Assembly: GCA_009783695.1 (NCBI GenBank)
Contig: WRCY01000006.1
Coordinates: forward strand, 1-64,000
DNA length: 64,000 bases
Direction of reading: 5' to 3'
Source of the DNA: Oscillospiraceae bacterium
Lineage (GTDB): Bacteria; Bacillota; Clostridia; Oscillospirales; Ruminococcaceae
Under the pieces are notes generated by a model. That model ran no database searches. It was not told the origin of the DNA and was given only the letters and a program-made list of their open reading frames with translations. The stretch's first letter is position 1, and each line of letters begins with the position of its first letter. The position numbers were made by a program, and so were the translations under genes. Shown one piece after another: positions 53,149 through 60,602 of this stretch.

Positions 53149-54203
53149 CTTTCAAATTCCTTTTCGTATTCAAGGAACAATTCTGCAAGAACGGGGTCGA
53201 AGTGGCTTCCGCTGCTGGTCTTTATGATTTCCAGAGCCTCGGCGTGCGTGAAAGCTTTTTTATAGGGACGTACGGAAATAAGCGCATCATAAACGTCAAC
53301 AACTGCCATAATCCTGCCGAGAAGAGGGATAAACTCACCGCTCAATCCCCGCGGATAACCGCTGCCGTCCCATTTTTCATGATGAGTGGCGACGAATATT
53401 TTTGCGTACTCCAAAAACTCCCACTCGTCTGAATCCTTTTTGATTTTATCAATGATTTTCTCGCCGAAAACCGTATGCTCTTTTACCTGGTCGAATTCTT
53501 CCGGCGTCAGCTTGCCGGGTTTTAAAAGAATCGCGTCCTTGATTGCAATTTTGCCCACATCGTGAAGCTGCGCGGACTGTATGACAAGATTCATATCCCA
53601 CTCGGACATCTCCTCTTTATACAAACTCTTATCCCGCATCGCGCCGAGCATTACCCTAAGGAAAGCCTGTGTCCGCGCGATATGCCCGCCGGTAATGTCG
53701 TCACGGCATTCGACGAGCTCCGCCATGGTATGCAGCAGGGCGTTCTGCAGCTCCATGACCGAGCGCGTTTTATTAACCACGCGTTCCAACAAGTCATTGT
53801 TTAACTGCTGAAGCTCCTGCCTGCGCCCTTCCGCAATCAAGTGCGCTTCTATTCTTTTGGCGAGCAGCGGCGGTGAAAAAGGTTTTGCTATGTAATCAAT
53901 TGCCCCGAGCGACAACCCCTCAAGCTCGCTGCTGCCGTCGCTTTTGGCGGTCAGGAAAATAACGGGAATGTGCGCGGTCTGCTCGTTATCCTTTAGGATT
54001 CTTATAACCTCATATCCGTTCATAACAGGCATGTTTACATCAAGCAGTATTAAATCGGGTGTGATTTTTTTAAGCAGTTTAAAAAGTTTTTCGCCTGACG
54101 GAGCGGTGAAAACATCGTAATCTTCAGAGAGGTTGTTTCTTGCGACAATTAAATTTGTTATATCATCGTCAACAATGACGAGTAATTTCCTCTTGTTATC
54201 CAT
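53130..54203 (-). CDS. Response regulator with HD-GYP phosphodiesterase domain (second copy)
   Basis: 357 aa, paralogue of the 981-2000 gene. Receiver domain about 1-125 (VIVDDD, LLDVNMPVMNGYEV, DYIAKPFSPP) followed by HD-GYP about 160-345 (LHDVGKIAI, HHEKWDGSGYPRG, DVYDALISVRPYK). Predicted to hydrolyse cyclic di-GMP when phosphorylated. GGAGGT lies 8 nt before ATG 54203. First gene of the operon; promoter at 54243-54271; the giant kinase follows. Confidence 0.9.
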   Translation of the reverse strand: MDNKRKLLVIVDDDITNLIVARNNLSEDYDVFTAPSGEKLFKLLKKITPDLILLDVNMPVMNGYEVIRILKDNEQTAHIPVIFLTAKSDGSSELEGLSLGAIDYIAKPFSPPLLAKRIEAHLIAEGRRQELQQLNNDLLERVVNKTRSVMELQNALLHTMAELVECRDDITGGHIARTQAFLRVMLGAMRDKSLYKEEMSEWDMNLVIQSAQLHDVGKIAIKDAILLKPGKLTPEEFDQVKEHTVFGEKIIDKIKKDSDEWEFLEYAKIFVATHHEKWDGSGYPRGLSGEFIPLLGRIMAVVDVYDALISVRPYKKAFTHAEALEIIKTSSGSHFDPVLAELFLEYEKEFERLGKEV

Positions 54204-54242
54204 TTTTACGCACCTCCGCACAGCGGTTAATACTATCTATTT

Positions 54243-54271
54243 ATTATAATGTGCCTTGCGAAAAATGTCAA
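54243..54271 (-). promoter_or_regulatory. Promoter of the second HD-GYP/kinase operon
   Basis: Minus strand TTGACA (54266-54271) and TATAAT (54243-54248), spacer 17 bp. Confidence 0.75.
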
Positions 54272-54275
54272 TAGT

Positions 54276-54485
54276 TTATAGCCCTAATCTTTTCATTTTA
54301 TCTAAAATAATCGCCCTGCGCTCCTCTGTCATTTTTACATCAATACACCAAATACCATTTTCCTGTATTATTACATCACCCTCCTGCGCGCTTTCGGGAA
54401 GCAAAAGGCGCGGTATTTCAAGGCGCTTATCACCGCGCTCACATACCGCTATGCCCTCTTCAAATCTGTCAATAATGCACATCAT
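54276..54485 (-). CDS. DUF3006 protein
   Basis: 69 aa. CIIDRFEEGIAVCERGDK and LPESAQEGDVII are the hallmark of DUF3006, a small beta-barrel-like protein usually encoded beside ComEC/Rec2-like metallo-hydrolases, as here. It may modulate the upstream MBL protein. Leader element I lies between the two genes; AAAGGA is 11 nt before the ATG at 54485. Confidence 0.85.
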   Translation of the reverse strand: MMCIIDRFEEGIAVCERGDKRLEIPRLLLPESAQEGDVIIQENGIWCIDVKMTEERRAIILDKMKRLGL

Positions 54486-54490
54486 TGTTT

Positions 54491-54550
54491 CATTAATCCT
54501 TTCGTTACAAAAATAGAATGAAAAAACGTTTTCACGGTTTAAACCTTAGT
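54491..54550 (-). promoter_or_regulatory. Leader element copy I (divergent)
   Basis: GGTTTAAACCGTGAAAACG with the hairpin TGAAAA-CGTT-TTTTCA (54519-54534), then TTTGTAACGAAAGGATTAATG. The stem sequence differs from other copies but is fully paired. No closing stem is evident. Confidence 0.65.
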
Positions 54551-55485
54551 TATTCATAAACATCATTACCTTTTTGAACATGAACAATAAACCCATCGGC
54601 AGATAAATCGAAAATAATATTCCCGTGCAAATCGGTACGTAAAATCTCGTAATTCCTGTTAACAAGTCGGTTTAATACTTCATCGCGCGGGTGATTATAC
54701 GGATTCGGCGAGCCGACGGTTATCACCGCATACCGCCCTCCGACTGCGTTCAGGAACTTCGCAGTGCTGGATGTAAGACTGCCGTGGTGCGCGACCTTGA
54801 GCACATCTGCGCTTATGTCAAGTCCGCTGTTTGCGAGGTCGTTCTCAGATTCGCTTTCTATATCGCCCGTGAACAGGAACGAGCCGGCATCATGAACAAA
54901 TCTCATAACCACCGAATTATCATTGAACCGTTCGTATTCCTTAAGCGGTGCAAGTATATCCATTCTTGAATTACCGCAAAGCTCAAAAACCATTCCCGAT
55001 TTCGCCCAGATGACCTCCGTGCCGTTATCCTCGATGCTGTCTAAAAGGCGCAGAAACGCGCTTGTAGTCGGAACAAGAGAATCGTTCATGCGGGGAATGA
55101 TAATGAAATCCGCGCCGAATTCGTCTATAATAAAACTCATGCCGCCCATATGGTCGGAGTGCGGGTGTGAAACAATAATAAAATTTAGTTTTGTCACGCC
55201 CTGCGCACGCAGATAGTTAATCACAGAAGCTGAGTATTCACGCTCGCCGCTGTCGATGAGCACGCTGCTTTCGGGTGTCAGAATAAGCGCGCAGTCGCCT
55301 TGTCCGACGTCGATAAAGTGCACTGAAATACCCTCGCTTGAAACGAAGACAGTGTTTTCGCTAAGCCCGAAAAAGCTGTAAATCTCATGCCATTTTCCCG
55401 TTGCCGTAAAAAATGCGGAAATACAGACAACGACGGCAATCAGAACTGGAAATAATTTACTTTTTATATTTATGTTTTTTCGCAT
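54550..55485 (-). CDS. ComEC/Rec2-like metallo-beta-lactamase-fold hydrolase
   Basis: 311 aa. An N-terminal membrane anchor (about 10-28) precedes an MBL domain with VHFIDVGQGDCALI, HxHxDH motif SHPHSDHMGG, FLFTGDIE and VLKVAHHGS. Resembles the C-terminal hydrolase of ComEC as a stand-alone external enzyme. Such proteins are found with DUF3006 and may degrade nucleic acid outside the cell, but the substrate is unknown. Overlaps ygiQ by 29 bp, so the genes are coupled. Confidence 0.85.
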   Translation of the reverse strand: MRKNINIKSKLFPVLIAVVVCISAFFTATGKWHEIYSFFGLSENTVFVSSEGISVHFIDVGQGDCALILTPESSVLIDSGEREYSASVINYLRAQGVTKLNFIIVSHPHSDHMGGMSFIIDEFGADFIIIPRMNDSLVPTTSAFLRLLDSIEDNGTEVIWAKSGMVFELCGNSRMDILAPLKEYERFNDNSVVMRFVHDAGSFLFTGDIESESENDLANSGLDISADVLKVAHHGSLTSSTAKFLNAVGGRYAVITVGSPNPYNHPRDEVLNRLVNRNYEILRTDLHGNIIFDLSADGFIVHVQKGNDVYE

Positions 55486-57247
55486 TTTTATTTATTTTTT
55501 CTCCGCCTATAAGTATGTTTATTAAATCGCGGCGGCCTGCTTTAATCAGCGCCGCCCTGACGATTTCGCGGTTTTCGGGTTTGTAATACTGCAGCAGAGA
55601 GCGTTGCATCTGCTTTTCCCCGGGGTCTTTCGGCACATAAACTTTCTCCATTGTAAATGGATTCAATCCCGTGTAAAACATTGCGGTTGAAATTGTTCCG
55701 GGCGTGGGGTAAAAGTCCTGAACCTGCTCGGGTCTGATGCTGTGTTTTTTAAGGAAAAGCGCGAGCTCAACTGCGTCTTTCAAGGTAGCGCCGGGGTGTG
55801 ACGACATAAAGTAAGGAACCAGATACTGCTCTTTTCCGCACTTCTTGGTTTCGCTGTAGAAACTCTTTGCAAATTTTTCATACTCTTCGATTTTTGGCTT
55901 GCCCATCAAGTCTAAAACCCGCGCAGAACTATGCTCAGGCGCGACTTTCAGCTGCCCGCTTGTATGGTGTTCTGCGAGTTCGCGCAGAAATTCTTTATTC
56001 CTGTCGCGGTTAACATAGTCAAAACGAATCCCCGAGCGGATAAAAACCTTTTTAACGCCTTTTATACTTCGCAGTTTCCTTAACAATCGCAGGTATTCTT
56101 CGTGCCCCGTATCCAAGTTTTCGCACGAAAAACATTGCTTGTTTCTGCACATTCCCGACTTCAGCTGCTTGCGGCAGGAGGGCTTGCGGAAGTTTGCGGT
56201 CGGTCCGCCGACATCGTGAATATAACCTTTAAAAGCGGGACTACTTACGAGGTTTTCGGCTTCGGCGACTACCGATTCATCGCTCCGCGTTTGAATTCTG
56301 CGCCCCTGATGAAACGCGAGCGAGCAGAATGAGCAGTTCCCGAAGCAGCCGCGGTTGTGTATAATCGAAAATTCAACCTCCTCAATGGCGGGCACGTGTT
56401 TATACATCGGATGAAAAGTTCGCGTAAAGGGAAGCGCGTAAATTCTGTCCATCTCCTCAGTCGTGAGGCTGCGCTGCGGCGGATTCTGCACGAGCATTTG
56501 CCTGCCGTGCCGCTGGACGATTATTTTGCCGGTGACCTCGTCCTGCTCGTTGTATTGAATTCTGCACGCCTTTGCATAGGCAGCTTTATTCTCCGGATTT
56601 TTTAAATGCTCGTAGTCGGCGCACTGCGCCGCGCCGTGCGGCGTCCCGGCGGGTTCCGTAAGATAGCAGGTACCGCGCAGGTCGCGGATTTCTTTTATGC
56701 TTTCACCGCCCCGGAGCCTTTCGGCAAGCTGAACCAAGGCAAGCTCTGCCATTCCGTAGAGCAGCAAATCCGCGCCGCTGCTGACCAGAATCGACGGAAG
56801 AACGCTGTCGCTCCAAAAGTCGTAATGCGCAAAACGGCGAAGCGAGGCTTCGAGCCCGCCGATTACAAGCGTGCTTGCGGGGAGGAGCTTCTTCAGCTTT
56901 TGGCAGTATACATTAACCGCGCGGTCGGGTCTGCGCCCGCCCTTACCATTCTCACTGTACGCGTCGTTATGGCGTTTTTTCCCGCTGACCGTATAGTTTG
57001 CGACCATGCTGTCTATGTTTCCCGCGGTCACCATGAAGGCGTATCCGGGCGCGCCGAGCCGCTTGAAATCCTCGTCGCTGACGGGCTGCGCGATTATACC
57101 GACAGCGAACCCCAGGCTCTCGAGCATACGGGAAACAATCGCAATGCCGAACGACGGATGGTCGACATAGGCGTCGCCGGTTACGCAGATGAAATCGAGT
57201 TTGCCGATTAAATCTTGTTTCGTGACGGGTAAAAATTTATTGTTCAT
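55457..57247 (-). CDS. YgiQ-family radical SAM protein
   Basis: 596 aa. N-terminal half (YgiQ-type) with GDAYVDHPSFG and VIGGLEASLRRFAHYDFWSD; radical-SAM cluster in NRGCFGNCSFCSLAFHQGR; further cysteine-rich DVGGPTANFRKPSC ... CRNKQCFSC motif and a C-terminal FYPTPGTISTAMFYTG. The family is widely conserved with no firmly assigned reaction. Starts 4 bp inside the end of the XRE gene, so it appears under the control of that regulator. Confidence 0.92.
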   Translation of the reverse strand: MNNKFLPVTKQDLIGKLDFICVTGDAYVDHPSFGIAIVSRMLESLGFAVGIIAQPVSDEDFKRLGAPGYAFMVTAGNIDSMVANYTVSGKKRHNDAYSENGKGGRRPDRAVNVYCQKLKKLLPASTLVIGGLEASLRRFAHYDFWSDSVLPSILVSSGADLLLYGMAELALVQLAERLRGGESIKEIRDLRGTCYLTEPAGTPHGAAQCADYEHLKNPENKAAYAKACRIQYNEQDEVTGKIIVQRHGRQMLVQNPPQRSLTTEEMDRIYALPFTRTFHPMYKHVPAIEEVEFSIIHNRGCFGNCSFCSLAFHQGRRIQTRSDESVVAEAENLVSSPAFKGYIHDVGGPTANFRKPSCRKQLKSGMCRNKQCFSCENLDTGHEEYLRLLRKLRSIKGVKKVFIRSGIRFDYVNRDRNKEFLRELAEHHTSGQLKVAPEHSSARVLDLMGKPKIEEYEKFAKSFYSETKKCGKEQYLVPYFMSSHPGATLKDAVELALFLKKHSIRPEQVQDFYPTPGTISTAMFYTGLNPFTMEKVYVPKDPGEKQMQRSLLQYYKPENREIVRAALIKAGRRDLINILIGGEKINKNAKKHKYKK

Positions 57248-57465
57248 TTTTTATTTCCGATAGGGATTTTTTTGTTTGTTAAACCCGCAATGTAATCTAA
57301 GCTTACATTATGTTGTTTAGCAATTAAAATCGCAACATTAAATGGTATTTCACGTTCTCCCCTTTCATACCTTACATAAGTAGTCCTGTGCATATGAAGC
57401 ATTTCAGCGGCTTGTTTTTGAGTGAGTTCCGCATCTTCTCTTAAATCTCTTACTCGTTGATACAT
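57244..57465 (-). CDS. XRE-family HTH regulator
   Basis: 73 aa, a single HTH_3 domain: VRDLREDAELTQKQAAEML, HRTTYVRYERGEREIPF, then IAKQHNVSLDYIAGLT. The ATG at 57465 has GGGAG about 11 nt upstream. Its stop overlaps ygiQ. Two matched inverted repeats CACC-N4-GGTG upstream (57510-57521 and 57541-57552) are likely its operators, with the first overlapping the probable -35 region. Confidence 0.85.
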   Translation of the reverse strand: MYQRVRDLREDAELTQKQAAEMLHMHRTTYVRYERGEREIPFNVAILIAKQHNVSLDYIAGLTNKKIPIGNKK

Positions 57466-57507
57466 TTTATCAATACTCCCTACTATAGTTCATACTGATA
57501 TTTATTG

Positions 57508-57553
57508 TACACCGAATGGTGTATTACATGCTCTTGTAATCACCATGCGGTGA
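57508..57553. promoter_or_regulatory. Paired operators upstream of the XRE gene
   Basis: TACACCGAATGGTGTA (57508-57523) and TCACCATGCGGTGA (57540-57553) share CACC-N4-GGTG, with centres 31 bp apart, three helical turns. The TATAGT -10 of the XRE promoter is at 57482-57487. They lie between the XRE gene and the toxin locus. Confidence 0.6.
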
Positions 57554-57594
57554 CACTTATATAAATATTAAAGAAACACCTTAAAAAAGCGCAC

Positions 57595-57624
57595 TTGACA
57601 AAATTTTACATATTATGCTATAAT
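57595..57624 (+). promoter_or_regulatory. Toxin-RNA promoter
   Basis: TTGACA (57595-57600) and TATAAT (57619-57624), spacer 18 bp; the RNA should begin near GAGGCAGAC at 57632. Confidence 0.75.
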
Positions 57625-57631
57625 AATTATT

Positions 57632-57710
57632 GAGGCAGACTAGTACCAATTTGCTTGCGAATTGGTACGACGGTGGCGGTCGTTCCTCCTTGCTAAAGGA
57701 GGTGATGTCT
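57632..57710 (+). ncRNA. Structured leader of the small toxin-like gene
   Basis: Two strong hairpins: GTACCAATT/AATTGGTAC (57643-57668) and CCTCCTT-GCTA-AAGGAGG (57685-57702), the second fully hiding the Shine-Dalgarno sequence. GTGGCGGTCG in between can pair with CGACCGTCAC near 57856-57865. Confidence 0.7.
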
Positions 57711-57806
57711 ATGGAAATATCGGAAGTGATTCTGATTATTCTACTGGTTGTGTGTGAAAATATGCAAACAGTTTTGTCCATGGTTGACTATATAAAACGA
57801 AAATAA
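57711..57806 (+). CDS. 31-aa hydrophobic peptide, candidate type I toxin
   Basis: Begins MEISEVILIILLVVC and ends in DYIKRK: one membrane helix with a basic C-terminus, as in small holin-like or Fst-like toxins. AAGGAGG is 9 nt before the ATG but locked in a hairpin. Convergent promoters, a shared central terminator and an antisense transcript resemble type I toxin-antitoxin loci. It is not the classical Fst sequence; a role as toxin is inference from architecture. Confidence 0.6.
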   Translation: MEISEVILIILLVVCENMQTVLSMVDYIKRK

Positions 57807-57840
57807 CCGCCTTCCGTCCAAAGATAGCGGTTATTTTTTA
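57807..57840. terminator. Central bidirectional terminator of the toxin locus
   Basis: AACCGC / GCGGTT stem followed by ATTTTTT on the plus strand and ATTTTCGTTTT on the minus strand. Confidence 0.65.
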
Positions 57841-57879
57841 ACTCAACTCTGAGGGCGACCGTCACTTGGTCTGCCTCTT
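57807..57879 (-). ncRNA. Predicted antisense (antitoxin) RNA
   Basis: Minus-strand promoter TTGACA (57909-57914) and TATTAT (57886-57891), spacer 17 bp, would start an RNA near 57878 whose first bases GAGGCAGACC repeat the first bases of the toxin RNA. It would end at the central terminator, giving about 70 nt that overlaps the 3' part of the toxin message. Confidence 0.6.
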
Positions 57880-57885
57880 TTTATT

Positions 57886-57914
57886 ATAATATCATATTTT
57901 TTTAAATATGTCAA
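57886..57914 (-). promoter_or_regulatory. Antisense-RNA promoter
   Basis: TTGACA and TATTAT with 17-bp spacing on the minus strand, facing the toxin promoter. Confidence 0.65.
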
Positions 57915-57942
57915 TCTTTATTTTTTGCGCTAATTATAGATA

Positions 57943-60504
57943 TTACCTTTCATTATTTATCTTCCTTTCAAGCCACTCCTGCCTCGTCATAATCACCTGC
58001 CGCGGCTTGCTTCCCTCGAACGTCCCCACGACGCCCATCTGCTCCATGATGTCAATAAGCCGCGCAGCCCGCCCGTAGCCGAGCTTGAGCTTCCTTTGCA
58101 GGTACGATGTGCTTGCCTGTCCGGCTTCGATAACGGCGTCAATCGCCTCGTCAAGCTTGTCATCGGACAGGTCGAGCTCGCCGACTTCAACGGACATTAT
58201 TTCTTTCTTCTCGGACTTGCTGAGTCCGATGAGCTTTGCGTTCTCCTCAATTTCCTTAATCGCGGTTTCGTCATAATCGGGAGGAGTGGACGATTCCTTG
58301 ATAAACTTGACAGTACCCTCGATTTCTTTTTCGGAAATCCAGCAGCCCTGAACGCGAATCGGCTTTGGCGCGCCCACGGGATTATACAGCATGTCGCCTT
58401 TCCCGAGCAGCTTTTCAGCTGAGCCGAGCGAGTCGATTATGGTCCGGCTGTCGACTTGAGAAGCGACTTTCAGCGCAATTCTGCTCGGTATGTTCGCCTT
58501 GATGATTCCTGTTATAACGTCAACGGACGGGCGCTGTGTTGCGATTACGAGATGTATTCCCGCCGCTCTGCCCATTTGAGCAAGGCGGCAGATGCTGTCC
58601 TCAACTTCGCCCGGCGCCACCATCATCAAATCTGCCAGCTCGTCTATGAAAATTACAATCTGCGGCATTTTCTCAAGCTCGTTGCCCTCGCAGATTGAGT
58701 TGTAACCGTTCAAGTCGCGCACGCTGTACTCGGCGAAAACCTTATACCTTTCGAGCATTTCCTTGACCGCCCAGTTTAAAGTTCCCGCCGCCTTTTTTGC
58801 ATCTGTGACGACAGGGAAGCGCAGGTGCGGAATCCCGTTATAGACAGTGAATTCGACCATCTTCGGGTCAATCATGACAAAGTGGACTTCATCAGGCGCG
58901 GCGCGGAAAAGTATGCTCATAATCATGTCGTTTACGCATACGGATTTGCCCGAGCCTGTGGTTCCCGCGATTAGTATATGCGGCATCGTCGCTATATCGC
59001 AGACGACTATTTCACCCGAAATGTTTCTCCCGATAACAGTTTCAAGCTTGTTGTTTTTATTTTTTCTGAACACATCACTGTCAATGAGAGCGCGTATTTT
59101 TACAATATCGACTATGCGGTTCGGTACTTCGATTCCGACGGCGCGCTTATTGGGAATAGGCGCTTCAATCCTTACGCCGGTTGTAGCTAAGTTAAGCGCG
59201 ATATCGTCAACTAAGTTTGTGATTTTTGATATTTTTACACCCTCCGCCGGCTGAAGCTCGTATCTCGTTACCGAGGGCCCGCGGCACACGCCGACAATTT
59301 TCGTAAGTACGCCGAAGCTTTTGAGCGTATCCACTAAAATTTCGGAGTTGTGCGTGAGCTCGGACTCAGCGTCCGATATGTTTTTGGCCTGTTCGGGTTC
59401 GTCAAGCAGCGAAATCGGCGGCAGTGTGTACTTTGCGCCTTTAGCGGAGAAAAGCTCAACTTGAAGCGGCTTTTCATCAGTTTTTAAAGCGCCGTCCAGG
59501 GCCTGCGAATTCTGCTCGTTTTGTGCTGTTTTTTCTTCCTTTTCTTTGATATAGTCGCCGACAGCTTTTAAGAATCCGTCGGGTTCGTCGCTTAATTCCT
59601 CGGGTGACGGCGGCTGTGATTCCGGTTTAGTTGGTTTCGGCTCGCCTGTTACGTAGGAGTGCAGCTCGTCGTGGAAATCCTTGTGCCGTTCTTCATCGGG
59701 CACGGGTTTTACAGGGGCGCGGCCTCCCGCAGAATTCCCGGCGGCCTCGATTGCAGCGAACTTGAGCCGCCTTCCAAGCTCGGCGTCTGCTTCCTTTTCT
59801 AAGAGCGCTGTTTTATCGTTTTTGGTTTCTGCTTCAACCTGCTTATCAAGTTCTTTTTTCTGCTCGTTATAAAGCCTTAAATGCTCGCTGTCCTCGCGCA
59901 TCTGCTCACTTTTTTCCTTAATTTTTCTGCCGATAAAACGGAACGGCTTCGCGATAATTTTAAGGAATTCATATAGCGTAATATCGGATGCAAGCATAAA
60001 TACAACAAAGGCAATCAACACTACAATTATGCTCGCCGTAATTTGTCCGAAAAGCATTAAAATCCAACCGAACACAATACTTACGAGTCCGCCGCCCTCA
60101 AGCTTTATGCCGTTTTCAAAAAGGGAATCAAAGTTACCCTCAAAGAAAATAATCTGTATACCCGCACTGATGATGAGCAGGATTATACTAAGCTGGACGA
60201 GCTTTGCGGCGACGCTGCCCTTGCCTTTATTCATGGAAATCATGACCGCTATGTAAATTAAAATCGGGCCTGTAAAAAAAACAGAAAAACCGAACATACC
60301 GCGCAAAAAGGTGTTAATGTGGTCGGCGGCGTTTTTAACTTCCGCGTTCACGTCGCCGACAAACGCGAAAACTATAAATAAAATCCCGATACAAAAAAGC
60401 ACTAACGACCAGAGCTTGCGCCTTTTTATGTCGCGCGCTACAGCCGCACCGGAGCGGGTTTTTTCGGCTTTTTCTTTTGCTGTTGGTTTTCTTGCTGCTG
60501 GCAT
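57943..60504 (-). CDS. ftsK: FtsK/SpoIIIE DNA translocase
   Basis: 853 aa. N-terminal membrane domain with about four helices (1-185), an acidic/Gln-rich linker (190-370), then the motor: alpha/beta domains with Walker A IAGTTGSGKSVCVND, Walker B IVIFIDELADLMM, and the RecA-like core LVIATQRPSVDVITG. A C-terminal winged-helix gamma domain (SYLQRKLKLGYGRAARLID) recognises polar DNA motifs. Moves chromosome DNA through the division or sporulation septum. Preceded by leader element J, 12 nt from AAAGGA to ATG. Whether it is FtsK or SpoIIIE cannot be decided. Confidence 0.95.
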   Translation of the reverse strand: MPAARKPTAKEKAEKTRSGAAVARDIKRRKLWSLVLFCIGILFIVFAFVGDVNAEVKNAADHINTFLRGMFGFSVFFTGPILIYIAVMISMNKGKGSVAAKLVQLSIILLIISAGIQIIFFEGNFDSLFENGIKLEGGGLVSIVFGWILMLFGQITASIIVVLIAFVVFMLASDITLYEFLKIIAKPFRFIGRKIKEKSEQMREDSEHLRLYNEQKKELDKQVEAETKNDKTALLEKEADAELGRRLKFAAIEAAGNSAGGRAPVKPVPDEERHKDFHDELHSYVTGEPKPTKPESQPPSPEELSDEPDGFLKAVGDYIKEKEEKTAQNEQNSQALDGALKTDEKPLQVELFSAKGAKYTLPPISLLDEPEQAKNISDAESELTHNSEILVDTLKSFGVLTKIVGVCRGPSVTRYELQPAEGVKISKITNLVDDIALNLATTGVRIEAPIPNKRAVGIEVPNRIVDIVKIRALIDSDVFRKNKNNKLETVIGRNISGEIVVCDIATMPHILIAGTTGSGKSVCVNDMIMSILFRAAPDEVHFVMIDPKMVEFTVYNGIPHLRFPVVTDAKKAAGTLNWAVKEMLERYKVFAEYSVRDLNGYNSICEGNELEKMPQIVIFIDELADLMMVAPGEVEDSICRLAQMGRAAGIHLVIATQRPSVDVITGIIKANIPSRIALKVASQVDSRTIIDSLGSAEKLLGKGDMLYNPVGAPKPIRVQGCWISEKEIEGTVKFIKESSTPPDYDETAIKEIEENAKLIGLSKSEKKEIMSVEVGELDLSDDKLDEAIDAVIEAGQASTSYLQRKLKLGYGRAARLIDIMEQMGVVGTFEGSKPRQVIMTRQEWLERKINNER

Positions 60505-60507
60505 ATT

Positions 60508-60592
60508 TTAATTAAGTCCTTTCTTCACTAAATGGGCATAAAAGCGACGTTTTCCCTGGTTCAATTATTCTTGTTTTAAACTTTAATTAAGT
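60508..60592 (-). promoter_or_regulatory. Leader element copy J
   Basis: TTAATTAAAGTTTAAAACAAG, AGGGAAAACGTCG, then TAGTGAAGAAAGGACTTAATT. TTAATTAA near both ends are complementary and extend the closing stem. It begins just after the uppP stop. Confidence 0.75.
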
Positions 60593-60602
60593 TAGCTGCA
60601 TA

